Source of the DNA: UBA1765 sp045615885
GTDB taxonomy: Bacteria; Fibrobacterota; Fibrobacteria; Fibrobacterales; Fibrobacteraceae
Assembly (NCBI GenBank): GCA_045615885.1
Contig: JAZLFR010000032.1
Coordinates: forward strand, 1 to 64,000
Length of the DNA stretch: 64,000 bases
Reading direction: 5' to 3'
Shown: positions 42,445-50,116 of the stretch, one piece after another
Position numbering within the stretch: the stretch's first letter is position 1
Layout: each line of letters begins with the position of its first letter
Position numbers and translations under genes: made by a program
Notes under the pieces: model-generated
What the model was told of the DNA's origin: nothing
Databases searched by the model: none
The model's input: the letters and a program-made list of their open reading frames with translations, nothing else

Positions 42445-43268
42445 CAACGTTTTTCCGTGCAACTGGCTATAACCGCCAGCAGAGAAAGCTTAAACGCATT
42501 GCAAAAATACAGGCGTTTTTGAAGCTTTGTTTGCGCTGGTCGTATCGTCGTGGCATTTTTTATGCCTTGGCTATAGTCGGTATTGGCTTTGGCATTCAGC
42601 AGGGTAGAAATGAGCTCCCTGAATTGAATCCAATGCGTTGGAAAAATCTGAAGTCCGTGGAAGTTGAAGGCAATAGCATGCTTCCGTTTGAAGATGTGCT
42701 CTCCATAGCGCAGCTTGATTCCGGCATGCTCATGGATTCCATTGATGAATACGCCATAGAAGCCCGCCTGCTTGAAGAGCCTTGGGTTTCGTCTGTTGAA
42801 ATTTCGAAAGAGTTCCCTTCGAAGGTGAAAATGAAGTTTCAGGAATCGAAGCCGGTGATGAGTGCTTTTGAGGCAGGTCGCTTTGCAGTGTATTCGGAAA
42901 CTGGGAAAATGCTTCCGCTTTCTACAAAGTCGGCATATAAATATCCGGTGGCAAGCGTTTCGACCCGCGAAGAACGTGAAGTCTGCGCTGCATTCCTGTT
43001 TGCCATGCTGAAATTTGATCCGGCGCTCTATGCAAAGGTTTCTCAAGTTTCTCTTGTTGAAAATGGAGTTGAAGTTTTCTTTAGCGATGTGCGTTTTAAG
43101 ACGCTGTTCTCGGCACAAGGAAACTGGACGAAAAAAGTTTTTGATGAATACTGGAAAATGGTTCGTGTGTATTCGAATGAGTTGACAGAAGCAGAATTTT
43201 TGGATTTGAGATTCGAAGGTTTTGCCTATGTAAAGAATGTGGAAAAGAGGAGAAAGAACAATGGATAG
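42441..43268 (+). CDS. ftsQ: Cell division protein FtsQ
   Basis: 275 residues. Basic cytoplasmic N-terminus, one transmembrane helix (about 40-56, GIFYALAIVGIGFGIQQG), then a POTRA domain (WKNLKSVEVEGNSMLPFEDVLSIAQ..., about 71-140) and a beta domain. Links FtsL/FtsB to the divisome. The start is TTG 42441, overlapping murC by four bases; no alternative is better. The 3' end overlaps ftsA by eight bases. Confidence 0.88.
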   Translation: MTTFFRATGYNRQQRKLKRIAKIQAFLKLCLRWSYRRGIFYALAIVGIGFGIQQGRNELPELNPMRWKNLKSVEVEGNSMLPFEDVLSIAQLDSGMLMDSIDEYAIEARLLEEPWVSSVEISKEFPSKVKMKFQESKPVMSAFEAGRFAVYSETGKMLPLSTKSAYKYPVASVSTREEREVCAAFLFAMLKFDPALYAKVSQVSLVENGVEVFFSDVRFKTLFSAQGNWTKKVFDEYWKMVRVYSNELTEAEFLDLRFEGFAYVKNVEKRRKNNG

Positions 43269-44517
43269 CAATCAGACCGTAAATGAAGATGACGTAGTAG
43301 TTGGCGTCGACATTGGCGCCTCCAAAATTATTGTGATTATCGGCGCCTTGCAGGAAAACGGTTCTGTACGTTGTCTCGGCTTTGGCAATCAGGCTTTAAA
43401 GCTTGGTAGCAATACCGATTTGCAGACGACAGTCGAAGCTTTGCAGAAGGCTATTCACGATGCCGAAGTCATGACCGGTATTGACGTGAAGAACGTGTAT
43501 CTCGGTGTTGGCGGCGAGTCGCTCCGCGTGATTCCTGGCAATGGTGAAACGCTTGTTGAATCTGGCGAAGTTACTGCAAACGATATCGAAAATGTGGAAC
43601 GCAGTGCTGTTTCTTTTGTGCAAACAAGCACATTTGAAATCGTGCACAAGTTCAATGTGAACTACAAGCTCGACAATCAGCAGGAACCATACAAGAACCC
43701 GCTCGGCATGAGCTGTGCAAAGCTCTCTGCAACGGTGAATGTTGTTACAGCTCCGAAGAACGTTATTGAAAATGCAAAGAAGTGTGTTTCTCTTACGAAC
43801 CATGGCATTGAAAGTTGTGTACTTGAATCTTACGCAGCAGGCCTTGCCGTGCTTACGGAAGACGAAAAGGAACTTGGCGTTGCCGTGCTTGACATTGGCG
43901 CGCAGTCAACCGACCTTGCCATTTTCAAGGATGATTCCATTTGGCATACGGCAAGCCTGCCAGCCGGCGGCTTGAACATTACTAGCGATATCACGCGCGC
44001 ATTCCAGGTGCCCATTGCCATGGCCCGCGCAGAAGAAATTAAAAAGACAAATGGCACTTGTGTAATCAACAATTTGATTGGCGACGATACGATTGCTGTC
44101 CCGGGCATTGGTGACCGCGGCGATGTGCCGTGCTCCCGCAAGCTTTTGACAAGCGTTATCCGTGAACGTCTCAAGCAGATTTTCCAGTTGTACGCCGATT
44201 ACATGGAACGCCACAAGTTGCTTGATTCTTTGAATGGCGGCATTGTCCTTACTGGTGGTACCTCCAGCATCGAAGGCATTGCTCAGCTTGCAGAAGAAGT
44301 ATTCAAGGTTCCTGTTCGCTGCGGAAAACCGAAACCGACATCCGGCCTTTTGGACGCATTCTCGAATCCGGGATATGCAACGGGTATCGGCCTTTTGGAA
44401 TATGCAGCTCTCATGAGCAAGGGCCAAAAACGTAGTACGCGCAAGGCTCCGATTGTCGATATGACAAAGTCGTTTGGCCAGCGCGTCGTAGATTTTTTCA
44501 AAACAATGAAACCATAA
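43261..44517 (+). CDS. ftsA: Cell division protein FtsA
   Basis: 418-residue actin-like protein. Phosphate-1 motif VVGVDIGASKIIVIIG near 14-29; phosphate-2 VLDIGAQSTDLAIF; adenosine motif LTGGTSSIEG. The C-terminal KSFGQRVVDFFKTMKP looks like the amphipathic membrane-targeting helix. Anchors FtsZ to the membrane and recruits later division proteins. ATG 43261 has GAGGAGAAAG upstream; the earlier in-frame start lies within ftsQ. Confidence 0.96.
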   Translation: MDSNQTVNEDDVVVGVDIGASKIIVIIGALQENGSVRCLGFGNQALKLGSNTDLQTTVEALQKAIHDAEVMTGIDVKNVYLGVGGESLRVIPGNGETLVESGEVTANDIENVERSAVSFVQTSTFEIVHKFNVNYKLDNQQEPYKNPLGMSCAKLSATVNVVTAPKNVIENAKKCVSLTNHGIESCVLESYAAGLAVLTEDEKELGVAVLDIGAQSTDLAIFKDDSIWHTASLPAGGLNITSDITRAFQVPIAMARAEEIKKTNGTCVINNLIGDDTIAVPGIGDRGDVPCSRKLLTSVIRERLKQIFQLYADYMERHKLLDSLNGGIVLTGGTSSIEGIAQLAEEVFKVPVRCGKPKPTSGLLDAFSNPGYATGIGLLEYAALMSKGQKRSTRKAPIVDMTKSFGQRVVDFFKTMKP

Positions 44518-44542
44518 ACACTCAATTCAGGGAGAATTAAAT

Positions 44543-46144
44543 ATGAGTGAATTCATGACTATCGAAGGCAAGTCTCACATCCAGCTCGATGAGGCTTTTT
44601 CTCAGAACGCAAAAGTAAAGGTTATTGGCGTTGGTGGTGCTGGTGGCAACGCTTTGAACCGCATGAAGGAAATGAATATTCAGGATGTGGAATTCATTGC
44701 CATCAATACCGATGCTCTTGCACTTGAACACAACCTCGCCGATGACAAGATCGCCATCGGTAAGGAAACTACAAAGAACCTCGGTGCTGGCGCTCGCCCG
44801 GAAGTTGGCCGCAAGGCTATTCTTGAAGACCGCGACACTGTTACCGAAAAGTTGAAGGGTGCAGACATGGTCTTTATCGCTGCCGGTATGGGTGGCGGTA
44901 CTGGTACCGGTGCTGCTCCGGTTGTTGCTGAAATTGCTCGCGGCCTCGGCATTTTGACTGTAGCCGTTGTTTCTATGCCGTTCATGTTCGAAGGCCCGGT
45001 TCGCCGTCGCAATGCAAAGGCCGGCATGGCAGCCCTCAAGGAAATGGTGGACTCCATCATCGTCATCAACAACCAGAACATTTTCAAGACAATCAGCAAG
45101 GATGCTACTACGGAACAGGCGTTCCGCGTTGTTGACGAAGTCCTTGGCAATGCAGTGCGCGGCGTTTGCGATATCATCATGCGCCCGGGTACAATCAACA
45201 TCGACTTCCAGGACATTCGCCGCATTATGGAAAATGGCGGTACCGCCCTCATGGGTACTGGCGTTGCCGAAGGCGAAGACCGTGCATTGAAGGCTGCAGA
45301 AGCTGCAATCACATGCCCGCTCCTTGGCGATGTAAATGTCAAGGGATCCTCTGCTGTTCTCGTTAACATTTCCCATGGCGAAAATTTCACAATGATGGAA
45401 TTGGATGCCGCAATGACCTACCTTTCCGAAGCCGTTGGCATCTCTATGGATGAAGACTTTGATGAAGGTAACGAAGAAATCATCTTCGGTGACTGCATTT
45501 TGCCGGAACTCGGCGATAAGCTTTCTATCACGGTGTTTGCCACCAAGTTCTATGGTGACATTCGTGAAGTTCCGCAGACAGTGCAAACTACCGCAGTCGC
45601 TCCGACCACCGTTGCTCCGGTGCAGACTCAGGTTGTACCGCAGGTAGCTCCGGCTGTTCAGCCGGTTGCTCACACAGCCCCTGCTCCGCAGAATGCCAAC
45701 CCGTTTTCTCGCCGTGAACAGTCTGCTGCAAGGCCGACAACGAACTTTGGTTCCTTGCTGACCCAGCAGGTTGCAAGTAAGCAAGAAGTAAAGGCTACCG
45801 TGGAACAGACCACCATGCAGTTCAACGGTTTTGCAAACACCCAGGACATTCGCGCAATCGGTGCCCAGGAAGAAGAATTCAATGCAACCATCGTTCACAA
45901 GCCGACAGTGTCCCAGCCGTCCTTTAACGAAGCTCAGCCGACATTTGCGCAGCCGGTGATTAACGATAAGCCTGCTTTCAGCGAACCTCCGACCATGTCC
46001 CAGCCGACATTCAATGCTAACGACAGTGTCGCCGGTGGCCTCGATCTTTCTGCACCTCCGGTTCGCAGTGAAGACTTGTACAAGAGCGATACCCGTACCA
46101 TGGAAAGCTACCGTAGTGGCTTTACCGGTAACGCTGAATTCTAA
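44543..46144 (+). CDS. ftsZ: Cell division GTPase FtsZ with long C-terminal tail
   Basis: 533 residues. The GTPase/tubulin core occupies about 20-340: VIGVGGAGGNALNRM, INTDALAL, tubulin signature GGGTGTG at 117-123, and the T7-region NIDFQDIRRIM. The remaining about 190 residues form a Pro/Gln/Ala-rich disordered tail with repeated (S/A)QP(S/T)F units; most FtsZ proteins have a much shorter linker. The tail ends ESYRSGFTGNAEF and I cannot find the usual short C-terminal peptide (DIPxFL-like) that binds FtsA. GGGAG upstream of ATG 44543. Ends the dcw cluster; a large terminator follows. Confidence 0.96.
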   Translation: MSEFMTIEGKSHIQLDEAFSQNAKVKVIGVGGAGGNALNRMKEMNIQDVEFIAINTDALALEHNLADDKIAIGKETTKNLGAGARPEVGRKAILEDRDTVTEKLKGADMVFIAAGMGGGTGTGAAPVVAEIARGLGILTVAVVSMPFMFEGPVRRRNAKAGMAALKEMVDSIIVINNQNIFKTISKDATTEQAFRVVDEVLGNAVRGVCDIIMRPGTINIDFQDIRRIMENGGTALMGTGVAEGEDRALKAAEAAITCPLLGDVNVKGSSAVLVNISHGENFTMMELDAAMTYLSEAVGISMDEDFDEGNEEIIFGDCILPELGDKLSITVFATKFYGDIREVPQTVQTTAVAPTTVAPVQTQVVPQVAPAVQPVAHTAPAPQNANPFSRREQSAARPTTNFGSLLTQQVASKQEVKATVEQTTMQFNGFANTQDIRAIGAQEEEFNATIVHKPTVSQPSFNEAQPTFAQPVINDKPAFSEPPTMSQPTFNANDSVAGGLDLSAPPVRSEDLYKSDTRTMESYRSGFTGNAEF

Positions 46145-46164
46145 GAGTTAACCACACACACCAC

Positions 46165-46188
46165 GTTCCTCTCCACAACAAGAGGAAC
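46165..46188 (+). other. 8-bp hairpin downstream of ftsZ
   Basis: GTTCCTCT / AGAGGAAC perfect arms around CCACAACA, within ACAAC-rich sequence just before the main terminator. It may protect or help terminate the dcw transcript. Confidence 0.5.
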
Positions 46189-46199
46189 AACACAACAAC

Positions 46200-46246
46200 G
46201 AGGATCGCTGCGGTCTCCCTGCCGCGGCGGTCCTCAAATTGTTTTT
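46200..46246 (+). terminator. Large intrinsic terminator after ftsZ
   Basis: Fourteen-bp stem GAGGATCGCTGCGG / CCGCGGCGGTCCTC (two G-T pairs; arms 46200-46213 and 46222-46235), then AAATTGTTTTTA. Ends the dcw cluster. Confidence 0.8.
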
Positions 46247-46256
46247 ATGGATAGAA

Positions 46257-46355
46257 GTCTGAGGACAGAAGACAGAGAACAGAGTACAGAATACAGGAGT
46301 CAGGAATCAGGAGTCAGGAATCAGGAGTCAGTGACAGGAATCAGGAGTCAGTAGG
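46257..46355 (+). repeat. Purine-rich short-period repeat array
   Basis: Runs of GACAGA/ACAGAG units turn into a 14-base unit (CAGGAGTCAGGAAT) repeated about three times from 46294, then a variant with TGACAGGAATCAGG. No ORF. Similar in character to arrays at 27853 and 52056. Confidence 0.75.
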
Positions 46356-46393
46356 AAGACGTAAGACGGAAGGAACTGTAACTTACCATATTC

Positions 46394-46425
46394 CGGATCA
46401 CCACGCCTTCGGCTCGTGATGACAG
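46394..46425 (-). repeat. Dispersed palindromic intergenic repeat
   Basis: The complement reads CTGTCATCACGAGC, CGAAGG, then CGTGGTGATCC, differing from the copy at 27895 only in the centre (two extra bases). Arms GGATCACCACG / CGTGATGAC. The rest of 46430-46584 is AT-rich with a CAATTAACA/TGTTAATTG inverted repeat and no gene. Confidence 0.8.
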
Positions 46426-46584
46426 TTAAGAAGCAAGAGCCAGAGACAAGACGACTAACAATTAACAAAGGACGCTTAAGATTGAACTTTCATTATTAAT
46501 TATTCATTGTTAATTGACTAACCTCTACACCCTGTACTCTAACATTCTCTAGTAACTCGTAACTAGTAACTTATCTTCTGTCTA

Positions 46585-46596
46585 TTTTCTATATTA
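46585..46596 (+). promoter_or_regulatory. Candidate tolQ promoter -10 region
   Basis: TATATT at 46590-46595 inside TTTTCTATATTA, 25 bases before the GTG start, leaving room for the GGAGG site. The -35 region is weak. Confidence 0.45.
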
Positions 46597-46620
46597 TCCC
46601 TCGTAAAATCGGAGGTCGTT

Positions 46621-47319
46621 GTGATTTTAGACATGCTTAAACAAGCTGACGTCGTGACGGTTATCGTGCTCGGCATTTTGGGCTTTATGTCTCTTGGCTG
46701 CTGGGGCATTATCATCATCAAGCTTTTGACCGCGGGCAAGCACCAGCATGCAAATGCAAAGTTCTTTGCAGCATTCCGCAAGGCCGAACATTTTGTTGAA
46801 TTGCAGGATGTTTGCAAAAAGGCTCCAGAAAGCGCACTCAAGCGTTTGACGCTGGAAGTTCTCGAAGAAGCTTCCAAGTTCAGTAACTTTGTGAGCTACG
46901 ATTCCATTCAGCACCGCGCCTCCCTGTTGGAAGATACAATCCAGCGTTCCATTGAAGGCCTCCGTCTGGAAGAAGACCGCAACATTGCGTTCCTTGCCTC
47001 CAGCGCAAACCTTGCTCCGTTCTTTGGTTTGCTCGGTACAGTCTGGGGCATCATGGCCGCATTCTACCAGATTGGCCAGCATGGTAGCGCTGACTTGACA
47101 GTCGTTGCTCCTGGCATTGCTGCGGCATTGATTACGACAGTCGGTGGCTTGCTCGTGGCTATCCCGGCTTCTGCAGGCTACAATGTTTTTGCTGCCCGCA
47201 ACAGCCGCAACGAAATTTCCTATTACAACTTTGGTTCCCATTTGCTGAGCCTCTTTAAGCGTGGCGACCTGCTCGCCCTTGAAGAAATCGCAGGTTTCGA
47301 TGAAACGCAGCCGCAGTAA
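46621..47319 (+). CDS. tolQ: Proton channel protein TolQ (MotA/TolQ/ExbB family)
   Basis: 232 residues with three transmembrane helices: about 10-32 (VVTVIVLGILGFMSLGCWGIIII), about 140-160 and 172-194. The conserved block FFGLLGTVWGIMAAF followed by APGIAAALITTVGGLLVAIPA is the ion-channel signature of the family. GTG 46621 has GGAGG five bases upstream. With TolR it uses the proton gradient to energise TolA. Because tolB and pal follow, the Tol role is preferred over ExbB. Confidence 0.93.
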   Translation: MILDMLKQADVVTVIVLGILGFMSLGCWGIIIIKLLTAGKHQHANAKFFAAFRKAEHFVELQDVCKKAPESALKRLTLEVLEEASKFSNFVSYDSIQHRASLLEDTIQRSIEGLRLEEDRNIAFLASSANLAPFFGLLGTVWGIMAAFYQIGQHGSADLTVVAPGIAAALITTVGGLLVAIPASAGYNVFAARNSRNEISYYNFGSHLLSLFKRGDLLALEEIAGFDETQPQ

Positions 47320-47698
47320 GCAACTGAACCAGGAGATGAACCTAACGAACATGATTGACGTCGTGTTCGCCATTCTCATCGTGTTCATCATTTCTGCTCC
47401 GCTCATGAGCCAGGGCATCAAGGTGGACTTGCCGCAGGCCGAAGCTCCGACCATGGAACAGGAAAAACTTTTGAAAGTTTCCATTACAAAAGATGCCGAA
47501 GTCTACATTGCAGACATGAAGGTGGAATTGAATGGCTTTGATGCCATTTTCAAGTCGCTCTGGGATGGCGAACAGGCTGTTGTCATCAATTCCGATGAAA
47601 GCGTTGCCTACGGCTTTGTCATCAAGGTCGTGACTGCAGTGCAGAAGGCCGGCGTAAAAAAACTCGGCTTTTTGACGCTCACTCCAAAAGACGAATAA
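47300..47698 (+). CDS. tolR: TolR/ExbD-family protein
   Basis: 132 residues: short basic N-terminus, one transmembrane helix with the conserved membrane Asp (NMIDVVFAILIVFIIS, Asp about 17), and a periplasmic domain (VSITKDAEVYIADMKVE... to VQKAGVKKLGFLTL). ATG 47300 overlaps tolQ by 20 bases. Together with TolQ forms the stator-like motor unit. Confidence 0.92.
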   Translation: MKRSRSKQLNQEMNLTNMIDVVFAILIVFIISAPLMSQGIKVDLPQAEAPTMEQEKLLKVSITKDAEVYIADMKVELNGFDAIFKSLWDGEQAVVINSDESVAYGFVIKVVTAVQKAGVKKLGFLTLTPKDE

Positions 47699-47720
47699 AA
47701 CCTAAACCTTACCGCAAATC

Positions 47721-48536
47721 ATGGCAAACCCTAGCGAAAGCTTCTTTAAAAGTTCAGTAGACCGGTCTGTTTGGAAGATCGTGTTTGCCGCTGTGCTTTT
47801 TCATGCTGCAATCGCGGGTGCCATCTATGGCATAAACAAAATCAAGATTGTCAAGGAACCGGAAATGATACCGGTGTTTGAGCTTGTCAATGTTGCTGCC
47901 CCGGCTCCCGTTCCGGCGCCACCGCCGCCTCCGCGTGCTGCTCCGGAACCTCCAAAGCCGCCGGAACCGACTCCGCCAAAGCCGCAGCCGAAGGTGGAGC
48001 CCAAGCCGACCCCGAAGCCTGTCGTAAAGCAGGAACTGCCGCCGGAACCGAAAATTGCCCCGAAGGAGGAGCCTGTAAAGGAAGTCCCGAAGGAAGATCC
48101 TAAGCCGGAGCCTGTCGAGGAACCGGTTCAGGAAGTTGTGGAAGAAACGCCGCCCCCGCCGCCGGCTCCGAAGAACGATTTTGACATCGATGACATGGAG
48201 CTTCCGAAGACGCTCGAAAAATCGAGCTTGAATACCGTTGGTGCAGTGAATATGGACCCGCAGCTGCAGGCTTTTTTGGAACGCTTAAAACAGCTCGTGA
48301 TGCAGAACTTTAACCCGCCAAACGGCCTCACGATTCCGCGTGATGCAAAGACTACCGTGCAGTTCGTGGTTGACGCCAACGGCATCATTACCGATGTTAC
48401 GCTCAAAAAATCAAGCGGCAACAAGACCTGGGATGCTCTTTCTGTGCGTGCCGTGCAGATTACGAAGGGCCCGGGCCTTCCGGCTACATACCGCGCCGAT
48501 TTGCTTTCGTTGCAGTTCAATTTTACCCCGAATTGA
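47721..48536 (+). CDS. tolA: TolA/TonB-like energy transducer
   Basis: 271 residues. One N-terminal transmembrane helix (about 18-37), a long Pro/Glu/Lys-rich rod (about 55-150, PPPPPRAAPEPPKPPEP-like), then a TonB/TolA C-terminal domain (VQFVVDANGIITDVTLKKSSGNKTWDALSVRAVQ). Spans the periplasm and transmits TolQR energy to TolB/Pal. The C-terminal domain resembles TonB; the position directly before tolB-pal (after one inserted gene) supports TolA. Confidence 0.87.
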   Translation: MANPSESFFKSSVDRSVWKIVFAAVLFHAAIAGAIYGINKIKIVKEPEMIPVFELVNVAAPAPVPAPPPPPRAAPEPPKPPEPTPPKPQPKVEPKPTPKPVVKQELPPEPKIAPKEEPVKEVPKEDPKPEPVEEPVQEVVEETPPPPPAPKNDFDIDDMELPKTLEKSSLNTVGAVNMDPQLQAFLERLKQLVMQNFNPPNGLTIPRDAKTTVQFVVDANGIITDVTLKKSSGNKTWDALSVRAVQITKGPGLPATYRADLLSLQFNFTPN

Positions 48537-48544
48537 TTTTGGCT

Positions 48545-48560
48545 TGTGATGAAGATCACG
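48545..48560. promoter_or_regulatory. CRP-like site upstream of Ser-rich lipoprotein gene
   Basis: TGTGA-TGAAGA-TCACG matches the CRP/FNR-family consensus TGTGA-N6-TCACA at nine of ten half-site positions. Its centre is about 58 bases before the predicted transcription start. It could also be just a small hairpin (GTGAT/ATCAC) at the end of the tolA transcript. Confidence 0.45.
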
Positions 48561-48574
48561 GGAGTGTAAAAAAA

Positions 48575-48603
48575 TTGCTAAACAATCACTTTTTTTATAT
48601 ATT
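48575..48603 (+). promoter_or_regulatory. Promoter of Ser-rich lipoprotein gene
   Basis: TTGCTA (48575-48580), 17-base spacer, TATATT (48598-48603); leader of about 20 bases with AGGAG before ATG 48632. Confidence 0.7.
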
Positions 48604-48631
48604 TATCTTAAAATTTATTTAGGAGAACAGT

Positions 48632-49972
48632 ATGAATATTGAAAAGAAATTGCTTCTTGCAGGTTCTGCAGTAGCACTTAGCCTTTTCGCTGCCTGCGGT
48701 GGCGATTCTGCAACTGGAGCCTCTAATGATTCTGGTGATAATGGCAAGAGCTCCAGCTCTGTCAAAGATCCGAAATCTTCGAGTTCCATTGTTGCTACCT
48801 CAAAGGACCAGTTGCCGAAATGTGATATGGCAATGGTGGGCCAAAAGGGAAGTGTCAAAAACGACAAGGGTGAGGCTGCATATATTTGTGGTACGATCGA
48901 AGATGCTACTTCGTTGCTCAGCGGAGTGAAGCATTATGAATGGGTTGTTGTCCGTGCTGTGACTTCTCTGGAATGCCCTGCTGCGGCAAATGGTGCCTAT
49001 GTCTATGATGAAGCCGTGGATGTTACTTATATGTGCACGTCTTCTTTCTGGACTCCAATCATGGCCATTTATACCCCGGTAGTCGGAAAATCTTCGTCTT
49101 CTGTTGTAGACCCGATGACTGAATATTGTAAAATGTTCCCGACAGAAGCCGTTTGCGGTGGCTCTGTGCCAAGTTCAAGTTCTTCTGTGGATATGTGTGC
49201 TATGTATCCGAGTCTGTGCGAAACTCCGGATATTGACATTCCTTATGAAACCTACTGTGACATATTCCCTTCGGATCCGGTGTGCTCGGTTGTCGGGTCC
49301 AGTTCCTCTGCAAAGTCTAGCTCCTCTGCAAAGTCCAGCTCTTCCGCTAAGTCCAGCTCCTCTGCAAAGTCTTCCAGCTCCGTTAAGCCGATTTCCGGTT
49401 CCGTGTTGTTCGATGCTACCGCAGGTGACACTCGCGTAAACGTCGGTGATGAAGCTGATGGTGCAGGCTACTGGTATACATACGAAGATGATTGGGGCTC
49501 TGAATTCATTTGGCCGGCAGGTCTAGATGAATATGATAGTTTTGTAGGAGGATCTTTTGCTTACTATGGCTATTTGAAGGGAACATTCTCCAAGGGACCG
49601 TACACGAGTGCTTGGGGTGGTGGCCTCGGTTTCAACCTTGTTGATGAATATAGCTCACAGACCGACATTTCTGCTTGGGGTGGCGTGTGCCTTGTCTATA
49701 AGTCAACATCGGCCATAACGGTGGAAATTAGTATGGGTGATGATGATGAAGATCTTTATGATAACGCCATTCCTGCCGCTACAGCTTCCGCTGCATCTTC
49801 TGTGAAGACGGTTAACCTTGCATGGTCTTCCTTTAGGCAGCCTAGTTGGGGCACGGGATCGTCGGTATCTTCTACCGCAGCTGCAAAGAAGGCTTCCGCT
49901 ATCCACTTGAAGTTTACAGCGGATGCATCCTTTGAAATTTACGCATTCGGCAAGTATGGTACTTGCAACTAG
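48632..49972 (+). CDS. Ser-rich-linker lipoprotein, function unknown
   Basis: 446 residues. Lipoprotein signal MNIEKKLLLAGSAVALSLFA with Cys22 (LFAAC), Ser/Lys linker, a globular middle with several Cys, then five SSSSAK-type units (about 226-252) and a C-terminal beta-rich domain of about 190 residues rich in Trp/Tyr/Gly (YWYTYEDDWGSEF, AWGGGLGFNL, AWGGVCLVY) resembling carbohydrate-binding modules of Fibrobacter secreted proteins. No catalytic motif seen. It has its own promoter and terminator and interrupts the tol operon between tolA and tolB. Probably an outer-membrane or surface glycan-binding protein; this is inference. Confidence 0.78.
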   Translation: MNIEKKLLLAGSAVALSLFAACGGDSATGASNDSGDNGKSSSSVKDPKSSSSIVATSKDQLPKCDMAMVGQKGSVKNDKGEAAYICGTIEDATSLLSGVKHYEWVVVRAVTSLECPAAANGAYVYDEAVDVTYMCTSSFWTPIMAIYTPVVGKSSSSVVDPMTEYCKMFPTEAVCGGSVPSSSSSVDMCAMYPSLCETPDIDIPYETYCDIFPSDPVCSVVGSSSSAKSSSSAKSSSSAKSSSSAKSSSSVKPISGSVLFDATAGDTRVNVGDEADGAGYWYTYEDDWGSEFIWPAGLDEYDSFVGGSFAYYGYLKGTFSKGPYTSAWGGGLGFNLVDEYSSQTDISAWGGVCLVYKSTSAITVEISMGDDDEDLYDNAIPAATASAASSVKTVNLAWSSFRQPSWGTGSSVSSTAAAKKASAIHLKFTADASFEIYAFGKYGTCN

Positions 49973-49994
49973 TTTCTAGAAAAGCGAATGCGCA

Positions 49995-50032
49995 AGGAAA
50001 GGTTCCGTTAACGGAACCTTTCCTTTTTTTTG
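49995..50032 (+). terminator. Perfectly palindromic intrinsic terminator
   Basis: A 32-base perfect palindrome (arms AAGGAAAGGTTCCGTT / AACGGAACCTTTCCTT) with a long T run. Separates the inserted lipoprotein gene from tolB. Confidence 0.95.
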
Positions 50033-50106
50033 CGTAAAAACAATGGCTCGTTCGTTGTAAGTTGTTGATTTTCAGCGAGTTATGTGCTTTCTTGAAAGAA
50101 ATTTTG

Positions 50107-50112
50107 TATATT
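50107..50112 (+). promoter_or_regulatory. -10-like TATATT immediately upstream of tolB
   Basis: TATATT ends four bases before ATG 50117 and seven before ATG 50120, with no Shine-Dalgarno in between. If it is used, the tolB mRNA would start at or near its AUG. Confidence 0.4.
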
Positions 50113-50116
50113 TGTG

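Noticed and set aside
49310..49390. Tandem AGCTCCTCTGCAAAGTCC-like repeat as a CRISPR or satellite
   Set aside because: It is the in-frame coding sequence of the SSSSAK linker of the lipoprotein.
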